Below are positions 1-6,060 of a stretch of 8,056 nucleotides of DNA, piece after piece; within the stretch, counting starts at the first letter, position 1, and the number at the start of each line of letters is the position of its first letter. The DNA comes from Myxococcales bacterium. GTDB taxonomy: Bacteria > Myxococcota_A > Polyangia > Polyangiales > Houyiibacteriaceae. Both the position numbers and the translations under genes were made by a program. Under the pieces are notes generated by a model. It searched no databases. It was not told the origin of the DNA and saw only the letters and a program-made list of their open reading frames with translations. The stretch spans positions 1 to 8,056 of the forward strand of contig JABDJF010000600.1 of the NCBI GenBank assembly GCA_013002645.1, written 5' to 3'.

Positions 1-2
1 CG

Positions 3-329
3 ATGGCGCGCCCGGTGGAGGTCGGCGACGCGACAGCCGACGGCGGCGAAGCCCAGCTGAGCGCGGAAGAGGTCGCGAGCTTCATGGACGATCATCTCGA
101 TGAGATGTACGAGCTGTGCATCGAAAAAGAGATCCGTCGTGAAAACGAGCTAGGCACCGTCACTATCGATCTCGCCATTCGTGGCAAAGACGGGATGATC
201 CTCGGGACGACAATCGACCCCGGCCGTCGACGCTTCAAGAAATGCCTCGAGGCCTATCTCGAAGACGTCCGCTTTCCGAGCTTTGCTTCACCGAGAATGG
301 GAGCCCGCTACCGGTTCCACACAGGATGA
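3..329 (+). CDS. AgmX/PglI C-terminal-type domain protein, probably 5'-truncated by the window edge
   Basis: The readable 108 residues form a single domain. After a short acidic linker (residues 1-18) comes a helix beginning LSAEEV, then MYELCIEKEI with Cys39, a strand pair around GTVTIDLAIRGKDG (51-64), and finally FKKCLEAYLEDVRFPSF with Cys81. The order helix, ExCxE, G-V-I strand, then CLE...(V)RFP and a last strand matches the AgmX/PglI C-terminal domain (TonB-C-like) common in myxobacterial motility and envelope proteins, where two cysteines are typical. In that family the domain follows a long N-terminal region with an export or membrane signal. None is seen here and the reading frame is open to the left edge, so ATG 3 is probably internal. 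The stop codon overlaps the next start as ATGA. Domain identity comes from pattern recognition, not a search, and the biological role is unknown. Confidence 0.6.
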   Translation: MARPVEVGDATADGGEAQLSAEEVASFMDDHLDEMYELCIEKEIRRENELGTVTIDLAIRGKDGMILGTTIDPGRRRFKKCLEAYLEDVRFPSFASPRMGARYRFHTG

Positions 330-1138
330 ACAGGAGAGTCGTGTCCAAGGACGAGCGTGTGCACCATCGATTGATCACACTGCCTTTCTCTCTCTACAAC
401 GAGAAGGCCCGATGGGCGCTCGATCGATACACTGTTCCATACCGCGAAGAGCCACATATGCCCTTTGTCTGCTCCATCGCGGTTGCCGTCGCGACGCGGG
501 GCCGCGGTGGCTCGGCAGATCGCACATCGTCCCGATACTCCACGCCCGTCCTCATCCTGAACGATGGGCGCATCCTCACGGACTCCACCGACATCGTTCA
601 CTTCGCAGCGGCTGGGGACGACTCCTTGTTTCCAAACGCCGAAGTCTCGGAGCTCGTCGACCACTACGGCGACCAGCTCGGTCCATACACGCGCTTGCTG
701 GCGTACTGGCATCTCGGCAGTCATCCCGGAATGATCGAGCAGCTCGCAGCCGACAACGTCGGCCGTCGCGAAGCGTGGGCGTTCAAACGAATCGTCCCCT
801 TCGTCGGGTCCCAGCTCACCCGCGCCTTGAACCTCACCGAATCGGGGCACGACCGGGCATTGACGCGCTTGCGGCAAGAGCTCGACGACACCGCGTCGAG
901 GCTCGAACATCGCAACTATCTTTGTGGCGATCGGTTCACGGCGGCGGACCTGACCTTTGCGGCGCTCCTTGCCCCGGCTCTATGCCTCACGCCCGAAGAG
1001 GGCTTCGGCGCAATCCTGCCCGCCCGGGCCTCGCTCGACGAGGAAGCACAGTCGCTAATCCGTGAAGTGCGCAGTCACCCCGCCGGTCAATTCGCGCTTC
1101 GAATCTATGCCGAAGAACGGCGCCGCGTCGTCGCGTAG
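326..1138 (+). CDS. glutathione S-transferase family protein
   Basis: Predicted cytosolic GST-fold protein of 270 aa, a little longer than the usual 200-250. The thioredoxin-like N-domain (about residues 14-95) opens with LITLPFSLYNEKARWALDR. It has the cis-Pro site STPVL (Pro74) and the glutathione-binding TDSTDI (Asp86-Ser87). The all-helical C-domain carries YLCGDRFTAADLTFA (198-212), the GST N-capping box (Thr205, Asp208). In related myxobacterial and proteobacterial GSTs the first motif usually reads SHYCEKARWAL; here Asn25 replaces the Cys, leaving Ser22 as the likely catalytic hydroxyl. About 20 residues (50-70) between the N-domain halves are Arg/Ser-rich and not typical. ATG 326 overlaps the upstream stop. 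GTG 341 (residue 6) has a better ribosome site, AGGAG at 332-336, and may be the true start. The substrate cannot be inferred. Confidence 0.8.
   Translation: MNRRVVSKDERVHHRLITLPFSLYNEKARWALDRYTVPYREEPHMPFVCSIAVAVATRGRGGSADRTSSRYSTPVLILNDGRILTDSTDIVHFAAAGDDSLFPNAEVSELVDHYGDQLGPYTRLLAYWHLGSHPGMIEQLAADNVGRREAWAFKRIVPFVGSQLTRALNLTESGHDRALTRLRQELDDTASRLEHRNYLCGDRFTAADLTFAALLAPALCLTPEEGFGAILPARASLDEEAQSLIREVRSHPAGQFALRIYAEERRRVVA
332..336 (+). promoter_or_regulatory. ribosome binding site favouring the GTG 341 start of the GST gene
   Basis: AGGAG lies four bases before GTG 341, in frame with the GST gene, whereas ATG 326 has only a short AGG directly against it. Both starts leave the GST fold intact, so they differ by five residues (MNRRV). 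The spacing is short but usable. Confidence 0.35.
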
Positions 1139-1292
1139 CCGCTCGCCGACGGGCTGCAGACGGGATGCAGAATTCTCTGGTGACGTGATTACACGCCGTC
1201 AAGTTGGCGCAGCGACGTGGCTCATTCATTTCCCCAACTCATTTCAGAAATCGTTAATCCATTTCCTTCCAGCGGACGTAGGCAGCAAAAGA

Positions 1293-1312
1293 GGCCCGTG
1301 CATCTGCGGGCC
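1293..1312 (+). promoter_or_regulatory. GC-rich hairpin in the 5' leader of the DUF4331 operon
   Basis: GGCCCG (1293-1298) and CGGGCC (1307-1312) are perfect inverted repeats around the 8-base loop TGCATCTG, and two G-T wobbles could lengthen the stem. It ends just before the Shine-Dalgarno bases AAAGGAA (1314-1320) of the gene starting at 1325. There is no T-tract after it, so it is not a normal intrinsic terminator. It could stabilise the mRNA, expose or mask the ribosome site, or be a protein-binding site. The structure is seen; the function is inference. Confidence 0.4.
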
Positions 1313-1324
1313 GAAAGGAAATGT

Positions 1325-2014
1325 ATGAAAAGAACAAAATCGTTCGTGCTGGCCGCGGTGATCGCGGCCGGCGCGGGCCTCGTAGGCAGCGTCCATGCGG
1401 CCGACCACGGCGACTCACCCCGGGCGGTGGGCGAACCAGCTGCGGACCTAGCAGACCTCTACGCCTGGATGGACGAGACGGAGCCTGAAAAGCTGAACCT
1501 AATCATGACGCTGGCCAGCGCCGGAGCCTTTTCCGACGCCGTGGACTACGTCTTTCACGTCAACAGCGACGACGACGGTCCTCTCGGACCGACCCAGCAG
1601 GTGGAAACCAACATCACCTGCTCGTTCGATGGAAGCGGCGTGGTCACGTGCGAAGGCGGCGGCTCCAGCGCCTCCGGTGACGCATCCGACGCAGAGGGCA
1701 TCACGAGTATCGACGGCAACCTCAGGGTGTTCGCCGGACTGCGCGACGATCCCTTCTTCTTCAACCTGACGGGGTTCAATGCCACGGTCGACGCGGTCAT
1801 CGCCGCCGCGCCAGCGCTCAACTTCGACGATGATGGCTGTCCATTACTCGACGACATGACCGCGGCGCAGCTCCGGTCCGTGATCAGCACGGCACCGAAC
1901 GGCGACGACTTCGGAGGAAGCAACGTGCTGGCTTTGGTGGTCCAGGTGGACCGGTCCTTGGTCAATGGAAACGGCGACATTCTCGGGGTGTGGGCAAGCA
2001 CTCGTTCACAGTGA
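1325..2014 (+). CDS. exported DUF4331-family protein, N-terminal half only
   Basis: 229 aa. ATG 1325 is chosen because it is preceded by AAAGGAA (1314-1320) and begins a clear Sec signal peptide: Lys/Arg at 2-5, a hydrophobic core, and cleavage after VHA (residue 25). The mature chain starts ADHGDSPRAV, then PAADLADLYAWMD (38-50), LRVFAGLRDDPFFFNL (133-148), SNVLALVVQVDR (199-210) and ILGVWAST (219-226). These are signatures of the first half of DUF4331 proteins, which are usually well over 400 aa, so the chain stops where a full-length member would continue. The missing half is in the next gene. C99 and C109 bracket a predicted beta-hairpin (likely disulfide) and C172 is left over. It is many-Asp and acidic, suggesting metal binding, but no function is established for the family as far as I know. 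It is the first gene of a likely operon, with 11 bases to the next gene. Confidence 0.8.
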   Translation: MKRTKSFVLAAVIAAGAGLVGSVHAADHGDSPRAVGEPAADLADLYAWMDETEPEKLNLIMTLASAGAFSDAVDYVFHVNSDDDGPLGPTQQVETNITCSFDGSGVVTCEGGGSSASGDASDAEGITSIDGNLRVFAGLRDDPFFFNLTGFNATVDAVIAAAPALNFDDDGCPLLDDMTAAQLRSVISTAPNGDDFGGSNVLALVVQVDRSLVNGNGDILGVWASTRSQ

Positions 2015-2025
2015 GGTTGAACATC

Positions 2026-2715
2026 ATGCAAGCAAAGACATCATTCATTGGCATCACATTGCTGAGCGCGGCTTCACTCATCGGCTGCGGCTCTGACGGA
2101 GGCGTGACCTCGAGCGGAGGTTCCGGCGGCGCCGGTGGCGCTGGAGGTACGGCCGGGATGGGAGGGGCCGGCGGAGGCGCTGTCACGGAGCAGATCGACC
2201 GCATCGGTCGACCGGCGATCAACACCGCGCTCACACAGACCTTCAGTTCCGACTCAACCGCAAAGAGCGCTCGCAAAGACGAATACAACGCGGCGGACGA
2301 CCTGGCCTCCTGGCCTGTTTTCATCCCCGACTTCGCCAGCGCACTCGCCATCCTCGATTCGCTCGACACGGACAGCACCGTGCCGGCCGGATGCGGTACA
2401 CAGCTCGCGATCGGTGAGCCAACCGGGCCAGGTGGCGAGACCCGCTACGATGGTTTGGCTGGCGTTCTTGCCGATGACCAGCTCTACGTCGACAGCAGCA
2501 GCAACCTGTGCGTGGCCTATCTGGGCGTCGAAGCAGAAGCGCTAGGGATCGTCGAGGAAGGCGGATGCGGCGGGCGAACGCCTCAATATGACGTCATCGA
2601 CGACAGCTACTCGGTTCTCGCTGCCGGCACCCTTGCCGGCGTTGGGGACGGAGTCGACGCGAACGCAGAGGGATTCCTCGCGGGTTTCCCATTTCTCGCT
2701 GAACCCAACGAGTAG
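2026..2715 (+). CDS. lipoprotein carrying the C-terminal half of DUF4331
   Basis: 229 aa. ATG 2026 has GAGG at 2013-2016 nine bases upstream, overlapping the stop of the previous gene, so translation is probably coupled. The signal peptide ends in the lipobox LIGC (Cys21, lipidation site; +2 residue Gly). A Gly/Ala/Ser-rich spacer follows (residues 31-51). Then comes EQIDRIGRPAINTAL (55-69), KDEYNAAD (84-91), FASALAILDSLD (103-114), a YDVIDDSYSVLAAGT segment (188-202) and the tail DGVDAN...FPFLAEPNE. In full-length DUF4331 proteins the segment DRxGRPxxNTAL directly follows the LGVWAST block that ends the preceding gene here, so the two genes together rebuild one domain. Mature cysteines besides the lipidated one are C123, C162 and C181. 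The protein is expected to be lipid-anchored facing the periplasm or cell surface. Its function is unknown. Confidence 0.78.
   Translation: MQAKTSFIGITLLSAASLIGCGSDGGVTSSGGSGGAGGAGGTAGMGGAGGGAVTEQIDRIGRPAINTALTQTFSSDSTAKSARKDEYNAADDLASWPVFIPDFASALAILDSLDTDSTVPAGCGTQLAIGEPTGPGGETRYDGLAGVLADDQLYVDSSSNLCVAYLGVEAEALGIVEEGGCGGRTPQYDVIDDSYSVLAAGTLAGVGDGVDANAEGFLAGFPFLAEPNE
2116..2178 (+). repeat. Gly/Ala/Ser low-complexity linker coding repeat
   Basis: The bases encode an irregular GG(S/A/T/M) repeat, residues 31-51 of the lipoprotein, using GGC/GGA/GGT glycine codons. Such spacers after a lipobox are frequent in myxobacterial lipoproteins and probably act as a flexible tether holding the domain away from the membrane. 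Confidence 0.7.
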
Positions 2716-2720
2716 TACCC

Positions 2721-3758
2721 ATGGCACGCAGCACTCATTGCGTATTGCTGGTGCTCTCGGTTGCGGCCTGGGGCTGTGACGGCGATCTGTCGTCACGGCT
2801 CCCGGGTCACGCCGGCACTTCGGCTCCCGAGTTTCCCGAGCCCGCGCCCTCGCGAAGGACCACGAGCGAACCGATTGCGCGCAGCAACCTGGCTGCTTCG
2901 ATCGAAGCGTCCCGGCGCAAGCTCCGACTCGGGCTCGACTTCACCAATGCATCCACCCTCATCGAAGCGCTGATGCTTCGCGCCGATCTGTATGGGAGCT
3001 ACGATGATTGGGAAGAAGCCTCGACGGTGTCGACACAGCTCGTCGAGGCACAGCCGTCGAACCCGTCGGCCCTGCTCCTGCACGCCAGCGTGCTCCAAAC
3101 GCTTCACGAGTTCGACGCCGCACTGGCACTGGTGAGCGAGGCGCGCATTCAGGACCCGAACGGAGCCGGCATCGGCGCACGCGCAGATCTCGAAGCTCAG
3201 GCGAATCACCTGGAAGCCATGGCTCTGCTAGCGTTGGGAGCTCCATTGGACGATCTCGTCGCGCGGCGACGCGCAATGGCATCGGAACGACCGACCTTCC
3301 AAAACCTGACGAGCTTAGCACTGGCATTGGCGAAGCTCGACCGCTTCACAGAGGCCGATGCTGCCTTCCGAGCGGCGCTCGAACGCTACCGCGACGTATC
3401 TCCGTTTCCGTTCGCCTGGGTAGCGTTCCAGCGAGGCGTGATGTGGGCCGAGCAAGCGGGCCGCCCCGACCTCGGTCGGCCCCTGTACGAAGAAGCGCTT
3501 GAATACCTTCCTGGTCATATCCTTGCCAACGTCCACCTGGCCGAGCTCGACGCGAGCGATGGCAGGGTCGACGCGGCCATCCGCCGGATGCAGAAGCTCG
3601 GCAAAACCCAAAACCCCGAGCCGCTCCAGCTGCTCGCGGCCATCGTGCCGTCGGTCGAAGCCGCCAATCGATACGCCTATCGGGCCAAGATGGCATACGA
3701 AAGCCTCATCGAACGCTTCCCGGCTGCGTTCGAACATCACCTTTCGTCCGATTTTTGA
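2721..3758 (+). CDS. TPR-repeat lipoprotein, third gene of the DUF4331 operon
   Basis: 345 aa. The N-terminus MARSTHCVLLVLSVAAWGCDGD is a lipoprotein-type signal, but the box AWGC (Cys19) is imperfect because -3 is Ala rather than Leu/Val/Ile; the +2 residue is Asp. A Pro/Ser-rich linker (about 25-55) leads to an all-helical region with degenerate tetratricopeptide repeats. Approximate units are 84-116, 117-149, 195-228 (LALALAKLDRFTEADAAFRAAL is the clearest), 233-266 (YEEALEYLPG) and 267-300. TPRs bind protein partners, so a scaffold or assembly role for the exported DUF4331 pair is plausible but inferred. It starts five bases after the preceding stop with no good Shine-Dalgarno, consistent with translational coupling. 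The final YESLIERFPAAFEHHLSSDF looks like a natural end. Confidence 0.82.
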   Translation: MARSTHCVLLVLSVAAWGCDGDLSSRLPGHAGTSAPEFPEPAPSRRTTSEPIARSNLAASIEASRRKLRLGLDFTNASTLIEALMLRADLYGSYDDWEEASTVSTQLVEAQPSNPSALLLHASVLQTLHEFDAALALVSEARIQDPNGAGIGARADLEAQANHLEAMALLALGAPLDDLVARRRAMASERPTFQNLTSLALALAKLDRFTEADAAFRAALERYRDVSPFPFAWVAFQRGVMWAEQAGRPDLGRPLYEEALEYLPGHILANVHLAELDASDGRVDAAIRRMQKLGKTQNPEPLQLLAAIVPSVEAANRYAYRAKMAYESLIERFPAAFEHHLSSDF

Positions 3759-3761
3759 GGG

Positions 3762-3791
3762 TAGACAAGAAGGGTCCGTTTTCGGTATCAC
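3762..3791 (+). promoter_or_regulatory. candidate sigma-70-type promoter for the small secreted protein gene
   Basis: TAGACA at 3762-3767 (5 of 6 to TTGACA) is separated by 18 bases from TATCAC at 3786-3791 (4 of 6 to TATAAT). This predicts a transcript start near 3798 and a leader of about 40 bases. It begins just after the stop of the TPR gene, so the next gene may be transcribed apart from the DUF4331 operon. It was found by eye, without a score. Confidence 0.35.
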
Positions 3792-3837
3792 CGCTCTGCG
3801 GCGACCCGCCGACAGACACCAGCCAAGGATTCCTGTG

Positions 3838-4422
3838 ATGAAGAAGACGTCCATCCTCATGTTGCTTACGCTCGTTTCTTCCACCGCCAGCGCGGACGAC
3901 TTGTGCCCCGAGTTTGCCAACATGGTCAGCGCCATCAGTGATAACGGCGCCTCGGGCGAAGAGCTGGGGATGGAGAAGGCCGTCGCCAAGCAGCGGAAGA
4001 AAGGGATCTACAGAGGCTTCGACAACAGCGTTCGCCTCGAGCAGCCCACGGCAAGCACCTCGGTGAATGCGTCTCAGTCGTTTGCGTTCAGGCCATTCAG
4101 TACCCAGTTCCACCCGAATCAACAGATCAAGCTGTACCCGTTTTCAACCAAGAAGAAGTACCGCGAGCTCGTCGTCGGCGGCACGACGAACTGGGGTGGC
4201 AGCAAGAACAGAAAATCCACCGACAATTCGATACCCTTGAAGTTCAAGAAGATCGGCGACGGTTGCTACAAGGTCACGCCCGGAGTGACCTTGCCCAAAG
4301 GAGAGTACGCCTTCAGCCTCGCCTCCGTCGGAATGGGATCTTCGGCCGACGTAAAGGGCACCAACGCCGGCTTCGGCTCCAGCGTTCAAGGGCAGACTTG
4401 GTTCGGCTTCTCGATCAAGTGA
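3838..4422 (+). CDS. small secreted protein of unknown function
   Basis: 194 aa; I do not recognise the family with certainty. ATG 3838 is supported by AAGGA at 3825-3829 (eight bases upstream) and a clear Sec signal peptide, MKKTSILMLLTLVSSTASA, with cleavage after Ala19. The mature part starts DDLCPEF and has a basic helical stretch (41-56, Lys/Arg-rich). It then appears strand-rich, including KLYPFSTKKKYRELVVGG (98-115). The end, GDGCYKVTPGVTLPKGEYAFSL then TWFGFSIK, resembles the 'x-L-x-P-G-E-Y-A-F ... FGF' C-terminal pattern of a group of uncharacterised beta-sandwich proteins. Cys23 and Cys143 are the only cysteines in the mature chain and could form one disulfide. It is separated by 79 bases from the TPR gene and is convergent with selO, 34 bases away. 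Confidence 0.8.
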   Translation: MKKTSILMLLTLVSSTASADDLCPEFANMVSAISDNGASGEELGMEKAVAKQRKKGIYRGFDNSVRLEQPTASTSVNASQSFAFRPFSTQFHPNQQIKLYPFSTKKKYRELVVGGTTNWGGSKNRKSTDNSIPLKFKKIGDGCYKVTPGVTLPKGEYAFSLASVGMGSSADVKGTNAGFGSSVQGQTWFGFSIK

Positions 4423-4456
4423 CCCCGAGAGCTCAGCCATCTTCGAGATCCGGCGA

Positions 4457-5944
4457 TCAGGTCCCGCAGAACGTCTCTCGAACGATCTGATCGGGCCGCG
4501 GCGGCTCGGCATAGGGTTCATGCGACGGTTGGTCTTCGTAGGGTGACGCAAGCACTTCGATGAGCCGCTCAAACGGCTCGAGGTCGCTTCGTTCGACCGC
4601 CGCCTCGATCGCCTCTTCGACTCGATGGTTGCGCGGTATGAAAGCCGGGTTGACCGATCGCATGTCGCGCTGACGCTCTGCAGGCGGCCGGGGTTCGCTG
4701 CCCAGACGATTCCGCCAACCGACGGCCCATCGGCCGAAGGCCGCCGGGTCGTCGAAGAGACCAGTCACCCAGTCGTCGTTTCGGACGCTCGAATCAACCA
4801 GGTCGCCGAGCCGTCGAAATGTGAGCGTGAAGTCTGCTGCGTTTTCCGCCATGATTTTGAGCAGATCCTGAGCGAGCTCCACGTCCCCGTCCCGAGCTTC
4901 CATGAGGCCGAGCTTCCGGTGCAGGCCCGGCCCGTAGTAATGGGCAAACCGGGTCGGAAACGATTGGATCATCTCCGTGGCTAGCTCGACCGCGCGATTT
5001 CGGTCGTCTGCGATCGCTGGCAAGAGCGCGTTCGCCAGCCCGGCGAGGTTCCATTGCGCAATCGAAGGCTGATTGCCGTATGCGTATCGCCCCCGATGGT
5101 CGATGGAGCTGTAGACCGTGTCGGGGTGGTAGTTGTCCATGAACGCGCAGGGGCCATAGTCGATCGTTTCTCCGGCGATCGACATGTTGTCGGTGTTCAT
5201 CACCCCGTGGATGAAACCCACCAGCTGCCAGCGGGCGACCAGCTCCGCCTGACGCTCGATCGCGGCGCCGAGGAGCGCGAGGATCGGGTTGTTTGATTCA
5301 CGGGCCTCCGGGAAATGACGAGCGATGGCGTGTTCGGCCAGCACGCGGACGCCCGTTTCGTCTCGCCTGCCCGCAAAGAACTGAAACGTCCCAACTCTGA
5401 TGTGGCTCTGTGCGACTCGCGTCAGGACGGCGCCCGGCAGATCGATCTCGCGCCGGATTCGTTCGCCCGTCGCCACCGCAGCGAGCGAACGCGTGGTGGG
5501 GATGCCCAAGGCCGCCATCGCCTCACTGATGATGTACTCGCGCAACACCGGACCGACTGCGGCGCGCCCATCTCCGCCGCGAGAAAACGGAGTGCGACCC
5601 GAACCCTTGAGTTGGACATCGCGACGGACACCCTCTCGATCGATCAGCTCGCCGAGAAGAATGGCCCGCCCGTCGCCAAGCTGCGGCACCCAGCTCCCGA
5701 ACTGAAAGCCTGCATACGCCATGGCCAATGGTTCTGCGCTTCGAGGCACTCGGTTCCCAGCCAGGACTTCAATCCCCTCCGGGCTGGCCAACCGCTCTGG
5801 GTCCAGCCCTAGCTCGAGGGCTAGGGTCGCATTCAGCCGAATCAGGCTCGGTTCGGACACCGGCGTTGGCGGCAGCCGCGCGAAAAAATGCTCAGGCAGC
5901 CGCGCGTAGCTATTGTTGAACGGGAACATCGCGTCGTCGGTCAT
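4457..5944 (-). CDS. selO: protein adenylyltransferase SelO (YdiU/UPF0061 family)
   Basis: SelO is a pseudokinase-fold enzyme that transfers AMP from ATP to Ser/Thr/Tyr of target proteins, linked to redox stress. 495 aa from ATG 5944. Motifs in order: FPFNNSYARLPEHFF (N-terminus), FGSWVPQLGDGRA (82-94), QLKGSGRTPFSRGGDGRA with Lys113, LREYIISEAM with Glu136, Arg176, HGVMNTDNMSI with Asp252-Asn253, and DYGPCAFMD with Asp262. From memory these residue numbers coincide with the catalytic set of Pseudomonas syringae SelO, so the enzyme should be active and this start fits the family. The end, ETFCGT, has Cys third from last, where animal SelO has selenocysteine. Alternative starts are ATG 5956 and GTG 5998. 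The latter would lie upstream of the candidate promoter, and none has a strong Shine-Dalgarno. No frameshift is seen. Confidence 0.93.
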   Translation of the reverse strand: MTDDAMFPFNNSYARLPEHFFARLPPTPVSEPSLIRLNATLALELGLDPERLASPEGIEVLAGNRVPRSAEPLAMAYAGFQFGSWVPQLGDGRAILLGELIDREGVRRDVQLKGSGRTPFSRGGDGRAAVGPVLREYIISEAMAALGIPTTRSLAAVATGERIRREIDLPGAVLTRVAQSHIRVGTFQFFAGRRDETGVRVLAEHAIARHFPEARESNNPILALLGAAIERQAELVARWQLVGFIHGVMNTDNMSIAGETIDYGPCAFMDNYHPDTVYSSIDHRGRYAYGNQPSIAQWNLAGLANALLPAIADDRNRAVELATEMIQSFPTRFAHYYGPGLHRKLGLMEARDGDVELAQDLLKIMAENAADFTLTFRRLGDLVDSSVRNDDWVTGLFDDPAAFGRWAVGWRNRLGSEPRPPAERQRDMRSVNPAFIPRNHRVEEAIEAAVERSDLEPFERLIEVLASPYEDQPSHEPYAEPPRPDQIVRETFCGT

Positions 5945-5970
5945 TCGATCGTGCATGAGTCGCCGCGCCG

Positions 5971-5979
5971 ACTGTAGCA
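5971..5979 (-). promoter_or_regulatory. candidate extended -10 element of selO
   Basis: Read on the - strand the bases are TGCTACAGT: TG, one base, then TACAGT (4 of 6 to TATAAT). A transcript would start near 5964, about 20 bases before ATG 5944. No convincing -35 element precedes it. The same TGCTAC core occurs in the divergent hom candidate promoter. Confidence 0.3.
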
Positions 5980-6009
5980 GCTTCGCGTCGCCGACCACAT
6001 GGCGCGCTT

Positions 6010-6037
6010 TTGGTGAAATCCGGCCTCGTGCTACCTT
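6010..6037 (+). promoter_or_regulatory. candidate promoter of hom
   Basis: TTGGTG at 6010-6015 (3 of 6 to TTGACA), 16 bases, then an extended -10, TGC plus TACCTT, at 6029-6037. A transcript would begin near 6044, giving a short leader that contains the GGAGGT ribosome site at 6049-6054. This placement puts the in-frame TTG at 6010 upstream of the transcript and argues against it as the start. Confidence 0.35.
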
Positions 6038-6048
6038 GGCCGCTTCTC

Positions 6049-6054
6049 GGAGGT
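6049..6054 (+). promoter_or_regulatory. strong ribosome binding site that fixes the TTG start of hom
   Basis: GGAGGT, a perfect anti-16S match and the strongest Shine-Dalgarno in the window, lies six bases before TTG 6061. That position is where homoserine dehydrogenases normally begin, just ahead of the Rossmann strand. Confidence 0.75.
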
Positions 6055-6060
6055 GCTGGA

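Noticed and set aside
1154..1170. CTGCA...TGCAG inverted repeat after the GST gene as a terminator or operator
   Set aside because: A 5-bp stem with a 7-base loop, no T-run and no second copy, so too weak to call.
1201..1240. TTGGCGCAGCGACGTGGC as a sigma-54 promoter for the DUF4331 operon
   Set aside because: The GG and GC doublets are 12 bases apart rather than the required 10.
1990..2030. The DUF4331 pair as one gene broken by a frameshift or assembly error
   Set aside because: The second frame supplies its own ribosome site, Met start, lipoprotein signal and Gly-rich linker, none of which would be present inside an intact DUF4331 protein.
3315..3989. 224-aa open frame on the - strand opposite the TPR and secreted genes
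   Set aside because: It is antisense to two well-supported genes, spans their boundary, and shows no recognisable motif.
4439..4449. ATCT-TCG-AGAT inverted repeat between the secreted protein and selO as a terminator
   Set aside because: Four AT-rich pairs and no T-tract; such repeats are common by chance.
4625..4984. 119-aa + strand open frame inside selO
   Set aside because: Antisense to highly conserved SelO coding sequence; expected in GC-rich DNA.
6010..6060. Upstream in-frame TTG 6010 as the start of hom
   Set aside because: It adds 17 residues not typical of the family, has no ribosome site, and overlaps the candidate promoter; TTG 6061 has GGAGGT six bases upstream.
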